NCBI GenBank assembly: GCA_009602725.1 | Contig: WELB01000164.1 | Span: forward strand, 311,183-323,959 | DNA: 12,777 nucleotides | DNA from: Spirogloea muscicola | Lineage: Eukaryota; Streptophyta; Zygnematophyceae; Spirogloeales; Spirogloeaceae | Direction of reading: 5' to 3' | In this document: positions 10,442-12,777 of the stretch, one piece after another | Layout: the number at the start of each line of letters is the position of its first letter | Numbering within the stretch: the first letter of the stretch is position 1 | Position numbers and translations under genes: made by a program | Notes under the pieces: generated by a model | The model's database searches: none | What the model saw: only the letters and a program-made list of their open reading frames with translations | What the model was told of the DNA's origin: nothing

Positions 10442-12777
10442 TCAGACGGCTTCTTTAAGGTCGAACATCTTGTTGATGTGCCGCGCACCATCAAAGTCCT
10501 CGAGCTCAACGAGCATGCACTTGAGTCGCCGTGCGAGTGCCGCCGCCTCCTCGGCACCCGTCGCGCCTGCCGCCAGCCTTCCCTCCAAGCTTCGGAATAG
10601 CACTAGGACGTACTCCGCCAGTGGTGCCACCTTGGTTCTGCTCGACAATAGATCCCAACACATTGCTGTTATAAGCATGCCGTCAGAATCTGTCACTAAC
10701 ACTCTCCATAAGCCTTCTAACCTTTGGGCCTCAAGAAATGATCCTCCAACTGCCATCCTCACCTCGCCGAGCTGCCAAGGCTAGCCAGTGTGCCGCGCAG
10801 GGCGGCGACGGCGCGCTCGGTGCGGGCGGCGGCATCAGCGAGTCGCGGGATGAGCGTGCGCAGGTGTGGCAGGAGCTGGGCTGCGAGTAGACCATCGAGC
10901 GCCAGCGGCTCCAGTGCCGCCTCAGGCAGCACTTCGCGCCAGAGCGCGAGGTTGCCAAGCAGCCGCATCGCGGCGCCAAAGCGCCCTGCCGCATACGCCG
11001 CCGCCCGCGGCACAGCCGCCAGCACGCTGGGCGCCCATGCCGGCACCTGGCCCACAGTCCATCGGCAGTCTGACCAGTCGTGAGTTATGGTTGCAAGGTG
11101 CAGAATGTTGAAAGGAGGAGCACAATGGCAGCAGTAAGGCCTCCCAAGAACGTCAAGCGCAAGCCCAGCTAGATGCATGTCAAGTACTTGGTTTGAGTCT
11201 AAGTGATTGGTAATTGTAAAGTCGGAGTAATCCCATTAGCGCTAATGACGTTTCCCTGAGACCCAAGTCTTCAGACCAGGTCAAGATTGTACAGCATGTC
11301 ACCTCCATCTTGGCGACGGCTTCGGTGAGCCGCGCTCGTACGAGCGCCAGGAGCTCGGCGGCGCCGTCGCTGGTCGGCGGCACATACACGAGCACCTCCT
11401 GGACGGCCGAGATGGCCCGCCGCGTGCTGGCGGCGCTGAGGGGGTCCCAGCAGCGCTGCACACCAGCGATCACTGCCGGCAGGGCCACGCTCTCCACGAG
11501 CCGCGGCACAAGCTCGGAGTCGGCATCGGCTGGGTCTGGCGGCGCACCGTCACGCGGCATTCCATAGTCAAACAGCAAATTGTACCTGCCACAAGCAGAG
11601 CCCCGGAAGTGATTCTGGATGTCAGCATGTGGACTGTAACCACTGACCAGAACCTGAGCAACTTGGTCAGCACCTCAATCTCAAGCCAAGTCGACTGAGT
11701 AAGAGCAAAGTCAGCTGAGCGGACGAATCAGATGCAGCGGTTAGCTTAGCCAAATTGCTTGCCAATCAGGCTAATAGATCCACAGCGGCGACTAACCAAG
11801 GCATGGAGTCGAAGCCGGCATCAGCAAAGAGAGGGTCCCAGCGCAGGAGCTCCAGACGCACATATGGCGCGAGGAGCGCTGGCGCACTGAGCGAGCAATA
11901 GGCGTCGCGGTATGCACTGGGATACCGCGACTTCCAGTCCTCCAGCCGCTCCTTGACCCGTCCCAGGCTCGCAAACTCCTCAGCCGCATCCTTGAACACA
12001 TTATCTGCAGAAGAAAACACTATGGTAGCTTAACAGTAAATTACAGCATCAACATTTCCAGAGGGACTTTGATACCGCTGGGGTCTTTCAAGCCTCACGG
12101 GACATACTTGGTAGACATCTGGAACCAATTAATATTGTAATTAGCATAATCACCTCCATATAGTAGTTGATGGAGTGGGTTTAGTGTAAGCATGCTGCAA
12201 GCATGTGACAATTACTTCAGCAGAGGCAGCGTGAGCAGGGGACCTGCAGCGGTGAGAACGTCGGCGCGGCCGGCATCGTAGGCGGCGCCCTCGCCCTCCT
12301 CCTCCTCAGAGCTGGACTCGCCCTCCACACGGCCGCCGCTGCCGCCGCCGCTCCCGCTGTTGCCGTTGGCAGCCACCTGCCGCCGCCGCCGCTCCGCCTG
12401 ACGGCTGGCCCGGTGCTCCCTCGCCGCCGCGCGGTTCTTCGCGTCCAACCTGGACAAGAACCCGCCAAGCTGTACAGCTAGGTTGCCGCCACTAACAGTA
12501 CTAACAGTACTAACAATACTAAGAGTACCTAACAGTACATAATTGACGCACTATTGTTGAGGACCTAGCAGTTGAATGGTAGATGCATTTGTCGTGCCAC
12601 ACTGATGCACTAGAACTGTGAAGGCAGGGCAGCTGAGTGAGAAATGGTGGCCTTCTCGCCTGCGCTGCAGGTTGACATCCCGCCCAAACTCGTCGAGCTC
12701 CGGCGCGGCGCCAGCGGCACTGTCGACAGCCGCCAGCGCCAGCGCCGCCTCGGCGGCAGCTGCCGCGCTTGTGACGC
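10442..12777 (-). CDS. GCFC-domain protein (PAXBP1 / plant ILP1 ortholog), 3' part, 6 exons
   Basis: The family acts in the nucleus; the plant member ILP1 works with NTR1 in the intron-lariat spliceosome, and the human ortholog is PAXBP1. The protein is normally about 900 residues, and here the last 430 are present, running off the right edge. Exons are 12777-12660, 12449-12244, 12004-11797, 11585-11303, 11046-10763 and 10637-10442, all in phase. Family blocks in order are ELDEFGRDVNLQRR, a basic helix (KNRAAAREHRASRQAERRRR), an acidic Ser/Glu linker, then the GCFC domain. That domain shows VFKDAAEEFASLGRVKERL, WKSRYPSAYRDAYCSLSAP, YVRLELLRWDPL, LLFDYGMPRDG, LVPRLVE, CWDPLSA, LLPHLRTLIPRL and the C-terminal LARRLKCMLVELEDFDGAR, ending FDLKEAV and a stop. 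The first intron seen appears to use a GC donor. The neighbour upstream on the map is convergent, so no shared promoter is expected. Confidence 0.92.
12450..12659 (-). other. Probable GC-AG intron of the GCFC gene
   Basis: The exon reads DEFGRDVNLQR and ends CGCAG, followed by GCGAGA. The next exon starts after TGTCCAG. Phase 2 on both sides rebuilds an Arg codon, giving NLQRRLDAKNRAAAR. I found no nearby GT donor in the required phase. GC-AG introns are a known minority class, so this is plausible. Confidence 0.65.
12491..12536. repeat. Degenerate 9-bp tandem repeat
   Basis: About five copies of ACTAACAGT with variants (ACTAACAAT, ACTAAGAGT, ACCTAACAGT) on the plus strand. They lie inside the probable GC-AG intron, close to its acceptor. 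On the transcribed strand they read ACTGTTAGT. This looks like an ordinary minisatellite. Confidence 0.85.

Noticed and set aside
10790-11111. Plus-strand open frames over the GCFC region
   Set aside because: They are opposite-strand shadows of an exon whose minus-strand product matches GCFC domain blocks.

Overview
This is a nuclear genome window from a eukaryote, very probably a green alga or another member of the plant lineage. The evidence is intron-rich genes with GT-AG splice sites, strong start contexts such as GCCGCCATGG, GC-rich Ala/Pro-rich exons set in more AT-rich introns, and short plant-type telomere-like stretches (TTTAGGG) inside introns. I see no bacterial operon, phage, CRISPR array, tRNA or rRNA. 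The species cannot be fixed from the sequence alone.

By chaining exons whose splice phases and family motifs agree, I resolve four genes in alternating orientation. (1) Plus strand, 46-4092: a nine-exon gene for a U11/U12-59K (PDCD7-like) protein of the minor spliceosome. Its second exon is uncertain. (2) Minus strand, 8010 down to 5424: a seven-exon family 2 glycosyltransferase with the usual nucleotide-sugar, DxD and catalytic ED motifs and a C-terminal part that resembles cyanobacterial enzymes. (3) Plus strand, 8440-9993: a five-exon, 231-residue type I membrane protein of unknown function, with a very long perfect CT microsatellite in its first intron. (4) Minus strand, from the right edge down to 10442: the 3' part (six exons, 430 residues) of a GCFC-domain protein, orthologous to PAXBP1 or plant ILP1. 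Its 5' end lies beyond the window.

Genes 1 and 2 converge on a gene-free stretch of about 1.3 kb (4093-5423) that carries a short repeated motif. Genes 2 and 3 diverge from a shared promoter region of about 430 bp (8011-8439). Genes 3 and 4 converge with about 450 bp between stop codons (9994-10441).

Two of the four genes encode spliceosome-associated proteins: the minor spliceosome 59K and the GCFC protein linked to intron-lariat spliceosome disassembly. I see no sign that they form a functional cluster. The points most worth checking are the minor-spliceosome gene itself, a U12-like donor in its last intron, a GC-AG intron in the GCFC gene, telomere-like DNA in the first introns of two genes, the 248-bp CT tract, and the conserved-looking membrane protein. 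No clearly new biological system is visible.
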